Part shown: piece by piece, positions 28,784-38,903 of the stretch | Layout: each line of letters begins with the position of its first letter | Position numbering within the stretch: position 1 is the stretch's first letter | Origin: an uncultured Bacteroides sp. | GTDB lineage: Bacteria; Bacteroidota; Bacteroidia; Bacteroidales; Bacteroidaceae | Direction of reading: 5' to 3' | Length of the DNA stretch: 64,000 nt | Assembly (NCBI RefSeq): GCF_905207245.1 | Contig: NZ_CAJLKP010000010.1 | Span: 44,845 to 108,844 of the forward strand | Translations under genes and position numbers: made by a program | The notes under the pieces: generated by a model | The model's database searches: none | The model's input: the letters and a program-made list of their open reading frames with translations, nothing else | Told to the model about the DNA's origin: nothing

Positions 28784-30278
28784 TAATTGGAAAGTGCACT
28801 CCGAATAATACAATTGCTGGATAGTTATGCGCCAAGTGGCTTTTTTCATCAAATATCATTGCCTGTTTTCTTGTGTATTTTACTGCAACACTATCCTCTT
28901 TGTTTGCTAATTCCTTGTTTGCTAAAGAAGTATTGGCTGAAAGCAAAGAATTATTCTTTCAGCCGGAAAGCCGATAGACAGGGTGGTTGAAGAGAGATAA
29001 AAGAACTGCAAGATTAAAATGAACTTATTAACTGATGATATCAATAATTTGTTGAGGCGTTATCACCAGAGCATTATTCCCGTGAACGGGCTTTTGCTTG
29101 AGGAATAACACCGGAACAATTTCCTATCCTTTCAGGAACGGAAGTTTCATCCCTCGATACGTTACCTCACCAGTGTCTTGCAAGGTTATACATTTCTCCG
29201 CCAATCACTCTGCCATTGACCGTTTGGTGGCACAGTTTTTTCCACCGGGCGGATGCATAGCGGGAGAATTGCGATCGGATGGCATACGTTACGAAAGCGG
29301 AACGTTCTAGCTCGATTAATGAACGATTGGGAACCACAAAGTGAAAGTAGAAATCCATAAACGGGACGCTAACCTTCTTTTCTTGCTGTTCCTCTATTTT
29401 ATCAACAAATTCCATAGCTGCAAATATTATGTGATACAACAATAATGTTTCTACTTTAAATTCTTATCAATTTGATGGATTAATTTGAAAGACAAACGCT
29501 TATGGAAGTTCTGAAAAGTCTAAGGTAACGATTTGGAGATTGTGCTAATTTCAGTACTTTACAGTCTCATACTTATGAACAACTTTTATAGGACAAAGAT
29601 ACTATTTTTTTTGAATAAGAGAATAATTTCACAGGAAAAATAGAAATTTTATGGGGAAGTGTTCTGATAGCATGTCGTTGTAGATTGTAGGGAGGGGATG
29701 TAAAACGGCAGGCACATAGAATTTCCGATATTCAGAAAGCCGTATTCCCAAAATAGAGATTATTTTTGAAAGAATCACATAATCCGCTAAGAATAAAAGT
29801 TTATGCGGATCATCAAAAAACGAGGTAACGAGTTGGCAACCGTTCTGGTTTCTACATACTTGCATCAATTGCGTTGATGTGCAACTCACTTTATGTAAAG
29901 GTACGATTTTTTACGGAACATGCAAAACACCTTTGATTTTTCTTTTTTAGCAACCGTCAAAAACAATCTTTCGGTTTCATATCCCGGTCACAAAGGCGGT
30001 ACAGTCTCTTTATGAAAAGTAAACAAAGGTCAGGCAGGATTGAAACAGACTGTTACGAGAACAGTCAGAAAAGGATTGCATACAGGAATTACAGTCTGAT
30101 ACCGGGCAGGGGACGACTTTGTGCCAAAGTCCAAAAAGAGGTTCTTTTTCCAGACGGCAAACTCCCTCACCTCTAAAAAACAGTCTGTGGCTGGCGCACG
30201 CAAACGTCCAGCCTTTATGCGGACAGTCTTAATGCCCGCAGCCTGTACAAGTGCGTAAAAAACAGGTAAATGGAATCT
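28784..30278. other. Degraded intergenic DNA, no supported gene
   Basis: About 1.5 kb without a convincing gene. It holds a 9-bp perfect hairpin (28935-28943 with 28956-28964), an 11-bp direct repeat TTGTTTGCTAA near 28900 and 28915, a 29-codon open frame at about 29019 ending in a stop, and a minus-strand open frame 29167-29412 of unknown nature. The GC-richer part from 29.9 kb on looks like the edge of an integrative element. Confidence 0.55.
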
Positions 30279-30590
30279 TCATCCGCTTCCCCGCGCCTTG
30301 CCGACACTCCTATATTCCCGTTCCAACACCTGCTCGATCTCGCTCCTCTTGTACAAGACCTTGCCACCAAGTACATAGTAAGGCAGCGTGCCGTTGCTCC
30401 GATACTCGCCCAATGTCCTGCGGCTGACTTTCAGCATACACGCCACCTCACTGTCGCACAGGTACACGTCTTCTTTTGGCGGAACCGCGCCATCTCCGAA
30501 AATGCCGTCAATCATCGCCGACAGCCGGTCGATACGCTCGTGGATGGACTGCATCCACGCATCGTCTTTCGTTTTCAATTCATTAAACAT
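30279..30590 (-). CDS. Excisionase-like helix-turn-helix protein
   Basis: About 103 residues, starting MFNELKTKDDAW. The C-terminal half is a MerR-type HTH_17 domain: Y-L-C-D-S-E-V-A-C-M-L-K-V-S-R-R-T-L-G-E-Y-R-S-N-G and Y-K-R-S-E-I-E-Q-V-L. Pairs of such genes accompany the integrase in Bacteroides mobilisable and conjugative transposons and act in excision control. An IS5-type element ends immediately upstream of its start codon, which probably separates it from its original promoter. Confidence 0.75.
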   Translation of the reverse strand: MFNELKTKDDAWMQSIHERIDRLSAMIDGIFGDGAVPPKEDVYLCDSEVACMLKVSRRTLGEYRSNGTLPYYVLGGKVLYKRSEIEQVLEREYRSVGKARGSG

Positions 30591-30598
30591 TATATAGA

Positions 30599-31494
30599 TT
30601 AATTTGTTATATGACTCATTTTGTGACTGATTCTGAAGTTGTGTAATCCACAAGCAATAAGAATCACCATATCTTCGAAACCGAATTTATGGCATCTGAA
30701 TCGTTCTTTGACAATACGGCATTTTTTCATACCACCTATGGCATGCTCCACTTTAATCCTAACTCCGGAAATCCGCTTGTTCTCTTGTTTTTCAACACAA
30801 GTAAGCTCTTTGCCTTTAGGTTTCTTTTTGGGCATGCATATTTCAACTCCATCCGGTTTGTGTCCGATGAAACCTGTATCCTGCCAGAGCCTAATACCTT
30901 TGGGAAGTAGAAGAGGTTCTTCATCACAAATCTTTTTGTCATGGACATGACCTTTGTATGTGGAGCTCAACCATACAATCCGAAGATTGTTAGTACATAA
31001 CAGGTTATTCTTTATGCTATGAGTTTTTTTTACCACTATAGCATGCAGACTGCCAGTCTTCATCCAAAGGACGCTGAATAGGTCGCTCGGTTCCGTCCAA
31101 CAAGACTTCTTCGCACCCTTGAAGAATGTGTATCAGACGTTTGGAGTTACGGTCAGGCAATTCACCAAGCGTTTTCAATGTACGCCGGAGAATCTCAGAA
31201 AGAAGGTGAATCCATCTATTGGCCTGGGGCTGGGTCATCTCAAACTGAATAGCATGGAGTTCCTGAAGGGGATTGGTCTTCAGATATACCAATATGAAGA
31301 ACATTTTGTCCTGAATCAGAGACAACACTGTTGTAAGATATACGTTGGCGCACTTTACCTTCCAAGGTAAAATGGCTGTAATATTCATCCCAATGGTACT
31401 TGAAAGTTATTAGCAAAGCGTCAAACTCAGCAGGAGTTAATCCTGTCGCAGCAAGCACTTGGCTATGACGGTGGCGAATCTTGTCGTAATACAT
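30599..31494 (-). pseudogene. IS5-type (DDE_Tnp_4) transposase, frameshifted
   Basis: Three segments rebuild a transposase of the IS5-like DDE_Tnp_4 group: N-terminal H-R-H-S-Q-V-L-A-A-T-G-L-T, middle F-F-I-L-V-Y-L-K-T-N-P-L-Q-E-L-H, and C-terminal part. DDE residues are visible in L-L-D-G-T-E-R, H-V-H-D-K-K and K-V-E-H-A-I-G-G. One shift lies near 31325-31340. The other lies at the T8 run 31024-31031, where an extra base best explains the change. The direction of the second shift does not fit classical -1 programmed frameshifting. Terminal inverted repeats could not be resolved by eye; the element lies between 30591 and about 31610. Confidence 0.82.
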
Positions 31495-31588
31495 CAATTG
31501 AACTTTTTAGATCACAAAGATAAATCAAAGAACGCTTTAATCAATTATTCGATATAAACTCTATTATACATACTGCTCATTTGTCTTT

Positions 31589-31957
31589 TGTTGATACTTC
31601 AGTTCAATTCCTTCAAATGGTGTGCCCCCTGTAGCGTGCATCCTTGCGTCTGTCCTCCACTTTCGTGACGATACGCTCCACGTCTTCCGGCAGGTAATAG
31701 GTACGGTTGCCTATCTTGGTATAGGCGAGCGTGCCGTTATCCCGCAAGGTCTGCAAGGTGCGCTTGCTGATTTTCAGCTTCAGGCAGACATCCTGGTGGT
31801 CGAGCCAGCCAGCCGTCCTCTTCACGCCTTTCAAATCCAGATGGGGATTCCCTCCACCCTATGTATGAACCGTTCGATTTTCATGGCAAATTCCTCGAAC
31901 GCCTTCCTTTCAAAACATACGGTTTCCATAACAATCCGATTTTATGTTGATACTTCA
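31589..31957 (-). repeat. 13-bp repeat upstream of both HTH genes
   Basis: TGTTGATACTTCA occurs at 31589-31601 and 31945-31957. On the minus strand each copy lies upstream of one of the two helix-turn-helix genes; for the second gene the IS5-type insertion now intervenes. It may be a shared regulatory site of the old integrative element. Confidence 0.5.
31613..31929 (-). pseudogene. Second HTH (excisionase-like) gene, frameshifted
   Basis: The start segment METVCFERKAFEEF and the downstream segment A-G-W-L-D-H-Q-D-V-C-L-K-L-K-I-S-K-R-T-L-Q-T-L-R-D-N-G-T are in different frames. They are separated by a one-base loss near 31845-31850. Together they give about 105 residues of the HTH_17 family, a usual companion of the 30.3-kb HTH gene in Bacteroides integrative elements. 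The C-terminal fragment alone retains the whole HTH domain, so a short product is conceivable. Confidence 0.75.
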
Positions 31958-32008
31958 AATTCATACCATCCGGAGAAACGGTCACTCGTGGTGCCGGTAT
32001 AACAGCGC

Positions 32009-32179
32009 ATGGAAGAATTTAATCTGAAAACTGACCGTGCAGATGTTATTGTTCCCGCCGCTGAGATATTTCTGATAATTGCAGGTATTGTCAAAGCTGA
32101 GTATATCCATGTTCCGGTCATTGGCTTAGCAGATGGTATTATTGACAATTTGTATGCCATATACCTGAAAACGGAATAA
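32009..32179 (+). pseudogene. ppx: C-terminal fragment of exopolyphosphatase (Ppx/GppA)
   Basis: A 56-codon open frame ends with the conserved Ppx/GppA tail: R-A-D-V-I-V-P-A-A-E-I-F, then V-I-G-L-A-D-G-I-I-D-N-L-Y. In full-length proteins this is the last ~55 residues. A stop codon in frame lies just upstream (32000-32002), so the remainder of the gene is gone. It is followed by a strong terminator, which may be the gene's original one. The breakpoint probably records an insertion or deletion by the neighbouring mobile DNA. Confidence 0.75.
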
Positions 32180-32235
32180 AAGGAATTGTGCATAGCTGTT
32201 TTAACTAGGGGATATTCAGTAAATCCTATAAAATT

Positions 32236-32281
32236 AGCCAACTAATTCATACTAAAAGTATTGCGAATTAGTTGGCTTTTT
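32236..32281 (+). terminator. Strong intrinsic terminator after ppx remnant
   Basis: A perfect 13-bp stem (32236-32248 with 32265-32277; AGCCAACTAATTC and its complement) and a T5 run. The stem is symmetric enough to work on both strands. Confidence 0.88.
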
Positions 32282-32319
32282 GTATCTTTAGGTATTTCCC
32301 CTAAAATTTTGAAGAACGA

Positions 32320-32436
32320 TTGACAAATGCTTCAGCGGAGTCGTTCAATGCTAAAATCAAAGCTCTTCGAAGCCAGTTTAGAGGGGTGGCTGATCTGAAA
32401 TTCTTCATGTTCAGACTGGCTAGGCTATACGCTTAA
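32320..32436 (+). pseudogene. C-terminal remnant of an ISL3-type transposase
   Basis: An open frame of about 38 codons reads A-E-S-F-N-A-K-I-K-A-L-R-S-Q-F-R-G-V and then K-F-F-M-F-R-L-A-R-L-Y-A, ending in a stop. This is the conserved tail of DDE_Tnp_ISL3-type transposases, including the last catalytic Glu region (A-E-S-F-N). Nothing upstream continues the protein, so it is a relic. Confidence 0.7.
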
Positions 32437-32525
32437 AGGAAAGCTTGCCAACCGGAAAAATCCGCTGCCCCTGGAAAAAGCAGCATAGCCAAAAGAAAAT
32501 ATAGCAGAACTGTAAAATATAAAAG

Positions 32526-32553
32526 AGTTTGTGCCAACGTTTTGACACAAACT
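32526..32553 (-). terminator. Candidate terminator of the 12-gene operon
   Basis: A perfect 8-bp stem (AGTTTGTG/CACAAACT, 12-nt loop) is followed on the minus strand by CTCTTTTATATTTT. It lies about 95 nt past the methylglyoxal synthase stop. Confidence 0.45.
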
Positions 32554-32646
32554 TAGCAGATTACTATTCAGCTGATACCTATTCTGAAAGATGTAAACAA
32601 CTTGTTTCTTAGATAGCCTTATAAATATTCTACTACTTATTACAGT

Positions 32647-33183
32647 TCATTTAGAAATGTTATTCTCACTTTTATTCCTCCGCTTTTTCACTTGCTCCAC
32701 TGCTTCAGATATGATTCCCTTGTTTTCAAAACGCTGCGTGTAATTGGTGTAATCCGGGTGAATACGTTCGTAAGTTGGGTCAGTGAATAAGGGACTCGTA
32801 ATAATGTGGTCCGCAGTCGAACGGTTACAGCAGAAAACAATATTTTCAACTCCAGCCAGTCTGGTCAATGCTTTCACATCCGTATCATGCGGCTGTAGTG
32901 TCATCGGATCTGTAAAAAAGAACAGATAGTCTATTTCTCCTTCTACGATCCGCGAACCAATTTGCTGGTCACCTCCTAAAGGACCAGATTTCAGGATTGT
33001 GATATCCCATTTGATTTCAGGATGTTTTTCTTCAAGGGCTTTTTTAATTAGTGTACCGGTTGTACCCGTACAATAGAATTTATGTCCTATCAGACGTTCC
33101 GAGTTCCAGAGAACCCACTCTATCATGTCTTTTTTCATTGCATCGTGTGCAACAAGTCCAATTCTACGAACAATTGTTTCCAT
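32647..33183 (-). CDS. mgsA: Methylglyoxal synthase
   Basis: A 178-residue cytosolic enzyme that converts dihydroxyacetone phosphate to methylglyoxal and phosphate. Family motifs are clear: V-A-H-D-A-M-K near the start, S-G-P-L-G-G-D-Q-Q (catalytic Asp72), and T-D-P-M-T-L-Q-P-H-D-T-D-V-K-A-L (His99, Asp102). It is about 25 residues longer than the E. coli enzyme, through a charged C-terminal tail. It is the last gene of the 12-gene run. There it could drain triose phosphate made by the aldolase and phosphofructokinase encoded upstream. Confidence 0.95.
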   Translation of the reverse strand: METIVRRIGLVAHDAMKKDMIEWVLWNSERLIGHKFYCTGTTGTLIKKALEEKHPEIKWDITILKSGPLGGDQQIGSRIVEGEIDYLFFFTDPMTLQPHDTDVKALTRLAGVENIVFCCNRSTADHIITSPLFTDPTYERIHPDYTNYTQRFENKGIISEAVEQVKKRRNKSENNISK

Positions 33184-33237
33184 AAAGCTAAATTATTTTA
33201 TTTTTATATGATAATTATAATAACAAAAAAACTAATT

Positions 33238-34047
33238 CTATTGAAGGCCGGAGGATGACCGGATAAATCTGAGCAATTCTTTGTTTGCCTGGCTATCCAT
33301 GACGGTTTCCCGTTTTTCTTCAAAAAGATTGAGTGTTGTGGAGCATTCCCCACAGATGTCAATGCCTACTACCTGTTCTTTCTGAAGAATAACAGCCAGC
33401 AGTTTCTCCAATTCCCATAAGCTGAGAGAACCTTGATCCCAGTTTGTTGCTGCCGAAGCCGGATTCAAGACATCCTTGTCTATGGAAATGTAAACCGGTC
33501 CGTTGATATGTCCGGAAGAAAAGTTCTGCCAACCCTCTTCGTGCATGAGCGTAGTTTCACTGTAAAACCGAACTTGTCTTTCATATCCTTTCGGCACAGC
33601 CTGTATCAGTTTGTCTGAAGAACCTACGATAATTACTTTCTTGCAGTTGTTGTTATGGTCCAATATATCCTTTACCCAACTTCCGCAAGAAAGTATGTTG
33701 TCAAACAACGGTGGCTGCATATCGGGATGGTGGTCGAACACAATCAGCGAAAACGGAGTTTCAAGTTTGTCTGTCCAGAATTTAGTCAAATAATGATAAT
33801 TGCCTGAATCAATGAAATGGACTCCCTCCGCCGGATAATCAGCAATCATCCCCTTCAAAGCCAAAGCCCCCTCCCTGTCACAGTAGCCATCTGTACCATA
33901 AAGATGACGACAATCCAGCCATATAAATTTATTGTTCCGGGCAAACGCCTCGTAGTCATACACTCCCGTGAAGTTCATGATGATGATCGGCCATGCTATC
34001 CGTTTATCTGTTTTTTGATTTTGCCCGCTCATACGTTGTTTTTGCAT
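33238..34047 (-). CDS. Arginase/ureohydrolase-family protein
   Basis: A 269-residue protein of the ureohydrolase fold. Metal-binding residues are retained: S-G-N-Y-H (His85), F-D-H-H-P-D (Asp105, His107, Asp109) and S-I-D-K-D (Asp190, Asp192). The residues around them differ from true arginase (D-A-H-x-D), so the substrate may be another guanidino or amidino compound. It lies 16 bp after the phosphorylase gene. What an amidine hydrolase does among carbon-metabolism genes is not clear from sequence. Confidence 0.82.
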   Translation of the reverse strand: MQKQRMSGQNQKTDKRIAWPIIIMNFTGVYDYEAFARNNKFIWLDCRHLYGTDGYCDREGALALKGMIADYPAEGVHFIDSGNYHYLTKFWTDKLETPFSLIVFDHHPDMQPPLFDNILSCGSWVKDILDHNNNCKKVIIVGSSDKLIQAVPKGYERQVRFYSETTLMHEEGWQNFSSGHINGPVYISIDKDVLNPASAATNWDQGSLSLWELEKLLAVILQKEQVVGIDICGECSTTLNLFEEKRETVMDSQANKELLRFIRSSSGLQ

Positions 34048-34063
34048 ATCCTTTTACTGTTCA

Positions 34064-36622
34064 TTAAAACCATCGTACATAACAGAAATCTTGTCGGTGA
34101 GGTAACAAAGCATTCTTGGGATACATACGGAAGGCCTGCTTGAAGCTTCCAGCGTTGAAAATGCCGGATGTCGCCTTAAAGGTATATAAATTCCCATTCT
34201 TGGAAACCGGCAAAAGGGGAATAACCTCATATATGTGATCCTGACCGTCTTCACGCCTGATAATGACCGATTCTATTCCGATTGCGTCATCCAGGCCTTT
34301 CTCATCAACGACAACCGTCACCTCATATTCCTTTCCGGCTTCAACCGTGGCATTCAGCCCATTCCCTGCCTCTATGGATTTGATTTCTATGGCATCCCAT
34401 CTGCTTCGGACGTTTGCTTTCCAGTCAGCCATCATTTTCGCCTTCGCAAAGTTGTCGGCTGCCAGAATGTGGAAATGCTCTGACAGTTTGTTATAGAACC
34501 TGTCATAGTAGTCGTCCAACTGTCTTTTCATGGTAAAATGGGGAGCGATTTGTGCGATTGAGTTCTTGATATACTTGACCCAGTCTTCCGAATAGTTCTT
34601 CCCCCCATGCTCGTAATACAGTGGCAGGATGTCATGCTCCAACAAATAATAGATGGCTTCGGCATCCAGCTGGTTTTGGTACTGTTCATTCTGATAAGTC
34701 CTTTTATCAGTCAGTGCCCATCCAGCATCCTTACGGTATCCTTCATACCACCAACCGTCCAGCACGGAGAAATTAAGCACACCGTTCATCAATGCCTTCT
34801 CGCCCGACGTACCCGAAGCTTCTGCCAACCGCGTAGGGGTGTTCATCCAAATATCCACCCCCGAGATAAGATGGCGTGCCAGGTCCATGTCGTAATTCTC
34901 CAAGAATATGATTTTACCTAAAAATTCCGGACGCCGGGATATTTCCACGATTTGCTTGATCAGCCCCTGCCCGGCACCGTCATTGGGATGGGCTTTGCCT
35001 GCAAAGATGAACTGTACCGGATATTTCGGATTATTCACAATCCTGGCAAGTCGGTCTATATCCGTGAACAGAAGATGAGCCCTCTTATATGTAGCAAAAC
35101 GGCGTCCGAAGCCTATTAGAAGAGCATCGGGATTGAATCTCTCAAAAATGGAAACGCTCAATGCCGGATCAATCTGACTCCTGAGCCAGTCCTTGCTGCA
35201 TTTGCTTTTGATATAGTCCAGCAATTTTGCTTTCTGTTTTAACCGGGTATTCCATATCTCTTCATCCGGGATGCCATAGACGGCCTCCCAGATTTTCTGA
35301 TTGGACTGGTCGCAGAAAAAATTCTCATCAAAATTGTCCTTGAAAAGCTTTTTCCATTCTGCCGCACACCAGGTAGGCAGATGTACCCCGTTGGTTACAT
35401 AACCCACATGGTTCTCTTCCGGGAAGTATCCCTTCCAGATCGGCGCAAACATTTGCTGGGATACCGATTTATGCAACTTGCTGACACCGTTTACCTCCTG
35501 GCAGGTCTTGCAGGCGAAGACAGACATGCAGAAACGTTCCTCCTTGTCTCCCGGATTGTGACGCCCGAGATCCATCAGGTTATCCCAGGTTATACCCAAC
35601 TTGCCAGGATATCCCTTCATATATTTATTGAAAAGCCCTTCGTCAAAATAATCATGACCAGCGGGTACGGGAGTATGTACGGTATAAAGTGAGGAAGCAC
35701 GTACCAGCTCCATGGCCTGCCCGAAATTCAAGCCGCCATTTATGTAATCACAAAGCCGCTGGATATTGATCAGTGCGGCATGCCCCTCATTACAGTGATA
35801 TACATCTTTCGTTATACCTAAAGCTCTCAGCGTTATCATCCCGCCTATGCCAAGCAGTATTTCCTGTTTTAGCCGATTCTCCCAGTCGCCTCCATACAGA
35901 TGGTGAGTGATAGGGCGGTCAAACTCGCTGTTGAGTTCATTGTCCGTATCCAGCAGATAAAGGGGAATACGCCCCACACTGGCTTTCCAGACATTGGCAT
36001 GTACCACAAAACTGTCGGCATAGGGGACGTGGATTACCAGTTGTTTCCCATCCGGTTGCATTACCTTTTCAATCGGGAGCTGCCCGAAATTCTGCGCTTT
36101 ATAATTGACTGTCTGCTGGCCGTCCATGGAAAGCGACTGGTCAAAATAACCGTAACGGTACAAAAGTCCTATGGCACAAAGGTCCACATTGCTGTCCGAC
36201 GCCTCTTTCAGGTAATCCCCCGCCAACATTCCCAAACCGCCGGAATATATCTTAAGGACTTCATCCAAGCCGTATTCCATGCTGAAATAAGCTATTGACG
36301 GGCGCTGGTGATCCGGTTCCACATCTACGTATTTTTTGAAGGCGGAATAGACGGCATCCATTTTATAGACAAAGTTCTCATCATGTGCCAGCGCTACAAG
36401 CTTCTCATAATTTATCCGCTCCAGAAACAATACCGGATTCTGTTCCACCTCTTTCCAAAGTTCCGAATCCAAATCACAATACAGTTTCTTTGCGTCATCA
36501 TTCCATGTCCACCAGAGATTATGTGCGATTTCTGCAAGTTTTCGCAGTTCTGCAGGAAGATGTGAACCTACTGTAATCTCCCTCCACTGAGGGGTATTTA
36601 CATTATAACTTGAATATTCCAT
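34064..36622 (-). CDS. glgP: Alpha-glucan (glycogen) phosphorylase, GT35
   Basis: An 852-residue enzyme of the alpha-glucan phosphorylase type. It has an N-terminal DUF3417 segment ([12 protein letters not shown]), the catalytic core with H-C-N-E-G-H-A-A, and the pyridoxal-phosphate motif [11 protein letters not shown] (Lys609). A C-terminal beta domain follows from about 740. It releases glucose-1-phosphate from glycogen or maltodextrin in the cytosol. It sits between the antiporter and arginase-family genes with 16-21 bp gaps. Its product can enter glycolysis at phosphofructokinase, encoded in the same run. Confidence 0.95.
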   Translation of the reverse strand: MEYSSYNVNTPQWREITVGSHLPAELRKLAEIAHNLWWTWNDDAKKLYCDLDSELWKEVEQNPVLFLERINYEKLVALAHDENFVYKMDAVYSAFKKYVDVEPDHQRPSIAYFSMEYGLDEVLKIYSGGLGMLAGDYLKEASDSNVDLCAIGLLYRYGYFDQSLSMDGQQTVNYKAQNFGQLPIEKVMQPDGKQLVIHVPYADSFVVHANVWKASVGRIPLYLLDTDNELNSEFDRPITHHLYGGDWENRLKQEILLGIGGMITLRALGITKDVYHCNEGHAALINIQRLCDYINGGLNFGQAMELVRASSLYTVHTPVPAGHDYFDEGLFNKYMKGYPGKLGITWDNLMDLGRHNPGDKEERFCMSVFACKTCQEVNGVSKLHKSVSQQMFAPIWKGYFPEENHVGYVTNGVHLPTWCAAEWKKLFKDNFDENFFCDQSNQKIWEAVYGIPDEEIWNTRLKQKAKLLDYIKSKCSKDWLRSQIDPALSVSIFERFNPDALLIGFGRRFATYKRAHLLFTDIDRLARIVNNPKYPVQFIFAGKAHPNDGAGQGLIKQIVEISRRPEFLGKIIFLENYDMDLARHLISGVDIWMNTPTRLAEASGTSGEKALMNGVLNFSVLDGWWYEGYRKDAGWALTDKRTYQNEQYQNQLDAEAIYYLLEHDILPLYYEHGGKNYSEDWVKYIKNSIAQIAPHFTMKRQLDDYYDRFYNKLSEHFHILAADNFAKAKMMADWKANVRSRWDAIEIKSIEAGNGLNATVEAGKEYEVTVVVDEKGLDDAIGIESVIIRREDGQDHIYEVIPLLPVSKNGNLYTFKATSGIFNAGSFKQAFRMYPKNALLPHRQDFCYVRWF

Positions 36623-36643
36623 GACATTTTAATTAAATAAGTC

Positions 36644-38890
36644 CTAATCTTTATTCAGTCCTTTTATTATTTTTCGTTTACCGACAATCCATACCGTATC
36701 ATTCTCCTTGAAAATTGTATCAGGGTCTGGATTCATAATATTCACGGTACTCCTCTCTATTCCGATAATGATGCTATCCGATATGTCTGCCTCCCGGATC
36801 GTCTTTCCGATCAATGGTGAACCTCCTTCGACAGGAAATTGCCCTATTTCCATCTCATCCTGCGAGGATGTTCCGTTCCCGTTCCTTTCTACCTTCTTTT
36901 GCTCCATGGATGTCCGGAAGCTTTCCAACTGTCGGTCCGTACCTACGACCGTAACCTTGTCATATGGATAGAGATGTTCTTCCCCTTGTGGTATATCTAG
37001 GCGTTTTTCTCCACGGGTGATTGAAATCACATTTATCTGAAACAAGGTGCGCAAGCTGCTTTCTTTTAATGTTCTGCCCACATATATGGAATCAGGGGAT
37101 ACTGTGAAATCCGCCAAATGTAATTCCTTGAACGGGATATTGCTGCCAAAGGTGGAGCCTGTATCACTTTCTGTAGAAAGTCCATTCCCGTCCGTCCCCT
37201 GAAAGTTTGCCATAAATTGTCTCTCTATAGTCAGCGACCGTTTCTTGATCCGCTTGGAAAAATAAATGACGGCAATGATAATGGAAGAGACTACCAACCC
37301 GGCTCCCAAGGCAACATTGAAAAGATGGGTAATGATACTCATCATGATAATCGTGCAGATCAGTATTTTGACAAGTACTATTGATACCAAAGGCCCTCTG
37401 TTGAACTTGTTGTCCGTCCAGAGTTTACGGAACTCGGTTGAATTGTTCCTTTTCATGATGATGGCCCATAGAAACGGGGATATGACAAGAAAGATGATGA
37501 TGAAGCCCAACAAGTTCCCTTCCATTCCCGGCAGACTTTTCCTAATCAAAGGATGCACATAGGAAAAATATAAAGTGATGAGAAAAACGCATACGACCAG
37601 ATAGAGTGTGACAGACACCAGCATAGACCGGATCAGTTTATGCCAAGTACCCTGGTGTTTTACAGTCATTGCCCCGGACGTATAGTGTACGAGATAATCT
37701 TTCAGGGATTCAGGCATGTGGATGTCTATAAACCGGTATGCTGGTTCCGAAAGCCGTATCATATAGGGGGTAAGAAAAGTCGTTATGACAGATACTGCCA
37801 CTATGACCGGATAGAGATACTTGTCCGTAACATTCAGACTGACGCCTAAAGATGCGATGATGAATGCGAATTCACCGACCTGTGTCAGTGAAAAGCCGGA
37901 CTGTATGGCAATTTTCAACGGCTGGCCGGAAAGCAAGACACCAAAGCTCCCGAACAGTACCTGACCGGACAGTACCAGCAATGTCAGGATGAGAATAGGG
38001 ACGGCATATTCCCACATCATGGCAGGATCGATCATCATTCCTACCGACACGAAAAATATGGAAGCGAACAGGTCTTTTACCGGCTGTACGATATGTACGA
38101 TTTTTTCCGCTTCAACGGTCTCTGCCAGCAGGGACCCCATGACAAAGGCTCCCAATGCGGCAGAAAATCCCGCTTTTGTCGCAATCATCACCATTCCCAG
38201 GCAAAGTCCCAGAGAGGTTATCAATAAAATCTCGTTGCTGGTGAAACGGCGTATCTTCTTCAGCAGGGTAGGTATCAGATAGATACCCAATGCCGACCAG
38301 AAAATCAGGAAAGCGGCCAGCTTCAATATACTTTCCAGCATCTCCTTCCCTTCAAAATGTTTGCCTACCGCCAACGTGGAAAGAACAACCATCATCACTA
38401 CAGCCACCAGATCTTCGATAACAAGAATCCCCAAGACAATGCCAGTGAATTTCTGTTGGAGAAGTCCCATGTCATTGAAGGCCTTGAATACGATGGCCGT
38501 GGACGACATGGACAACATTCCACCCAGAAAAATACTGCTCATGTGGGAGAACCCCATTGCATTCCCCGCTGTATAACCTATGAACATCATGCCACATACA
38601 ATAGTGACAGTGGCAACGATAGCCGTAATGCCCACATTTATCAATTTCTTGAACGAAAAGTCCAGTCCCATCGCGAACAGCAGAAAAATGACACCGATGT
38701 CCGCCCATATTTTGATATTGGCAGGATCGGAAACAGTCGGGACCAGAGAAACGGAAGGACCCGCCATAATACCGGCTACAATGTAGCCCAATATGACCGG
38801 TTGCTTCAGCCACTTGAAAATGACGGTTACAATACCGGCAATAATCAGAATTATGGCAAGATCCGATATTAAAGGAGCAACTTCTGACAT
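36644..38890 (-). CDS. KefB-type monovalent cation:proton antiporter with TrkA-C domains
   Basis: A 748-residue inner-membrane protein. Residues about 5-390 carry the Na+/H+-exchanger fold with many membrane helices, including S-S-T-A-I-V-F-K-A and E-F-A-F-I-I-A-S. A second hydrophobic block (about 420-545) adds further helices. Two cytosolic TrkA-C-like domains end the protein (about 590-660 and 690-745). Such proteins exchange K+ or Na+ for H+ and are gated by ligands. KefB/C systems protect E. coli from methylglyoxal and other electrophiles by acidifying the cytosol. That fits the mgsA gene in this operon, but the functional link is inference. Confidence 0.88.
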   Translation of the reverse strand: MSEVAPLISDLAIILIIAGIVTVIFKWLKQPVILGYIVAGIMAGPSVSLVPTVSDPANIKIWADIGVIFLLFAMGLDFSFKKLINVGITAIVATVTIVCGMMFIGYTAGNAMGFSHMSSIFLGGMLSMSSTAIVFKAFNDMGLLQQKFTGIVLGILVIEDLVAVVMMVVLSTLAVGKHFEGKEMLESILKLAAFLIFWSALGIYLIPTLLKKIRRFTSNEILLITSLGLCLGMVMIATKAGFSAALGAFVMGSLLAETVEAEKIVHIVQPVKDLFASIFFVSVGMMIDPAMMWEYAVPILILTLLVLSGQVLFGSFGVLLSGQPLKIAIQSGFSLTQVGEFAFIIASLGVSLNVTDKYLYPVIVAVSVITTFLTPYMIRLSEPAYRFIDIHMPESLKDYLVHYTSGAMTVKHQGTWHKLIRSMLVSVTLYLVVCVFLITLYFSYVHPLIRKSLPGMEGNLLGFIIIFLVISPFLWAIIMKRNNSTEFRKLWTDNKFNRGPLVSIVLVKILICTIIMMSIITHLFNVALGAGLVVSSIIIAVIYFSKRIKKRSLTIERQFMANFQGTDGNGLSTESDTGSTFGSNIPFKELHLADFTVSPDSIYVGRTLKESSLRTLFQINVISITRGEKRLDIPQGEEHLYPYDKVTVVGTDRQLESFRTSMEQKKVERNGNGTSSQDEMEIGQFPVEGGSPLIGKTIREADISDSIIIGIERSTVNIMNPDPDTIFKENDTVWIVGKRKIIKGLNKD

Positions 38891-38903
38891 ATTAACGGTT
38901 ATT

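Noticed and set aside
29098..29310. 70-codon open frame in the gap after higBA
   Set aside because: It starts at TTG, has no recognisable domain, and overlaps an equally unremarkable frame on the other strand.
31024..31031. Programmed frameshift at the A8 run of the IS5-type transposase
   Set aside because: The downstream frame needs a +1 (or -2) shift, not the usual -1, and a second unrelated frameshift is present, so decay is more likely.
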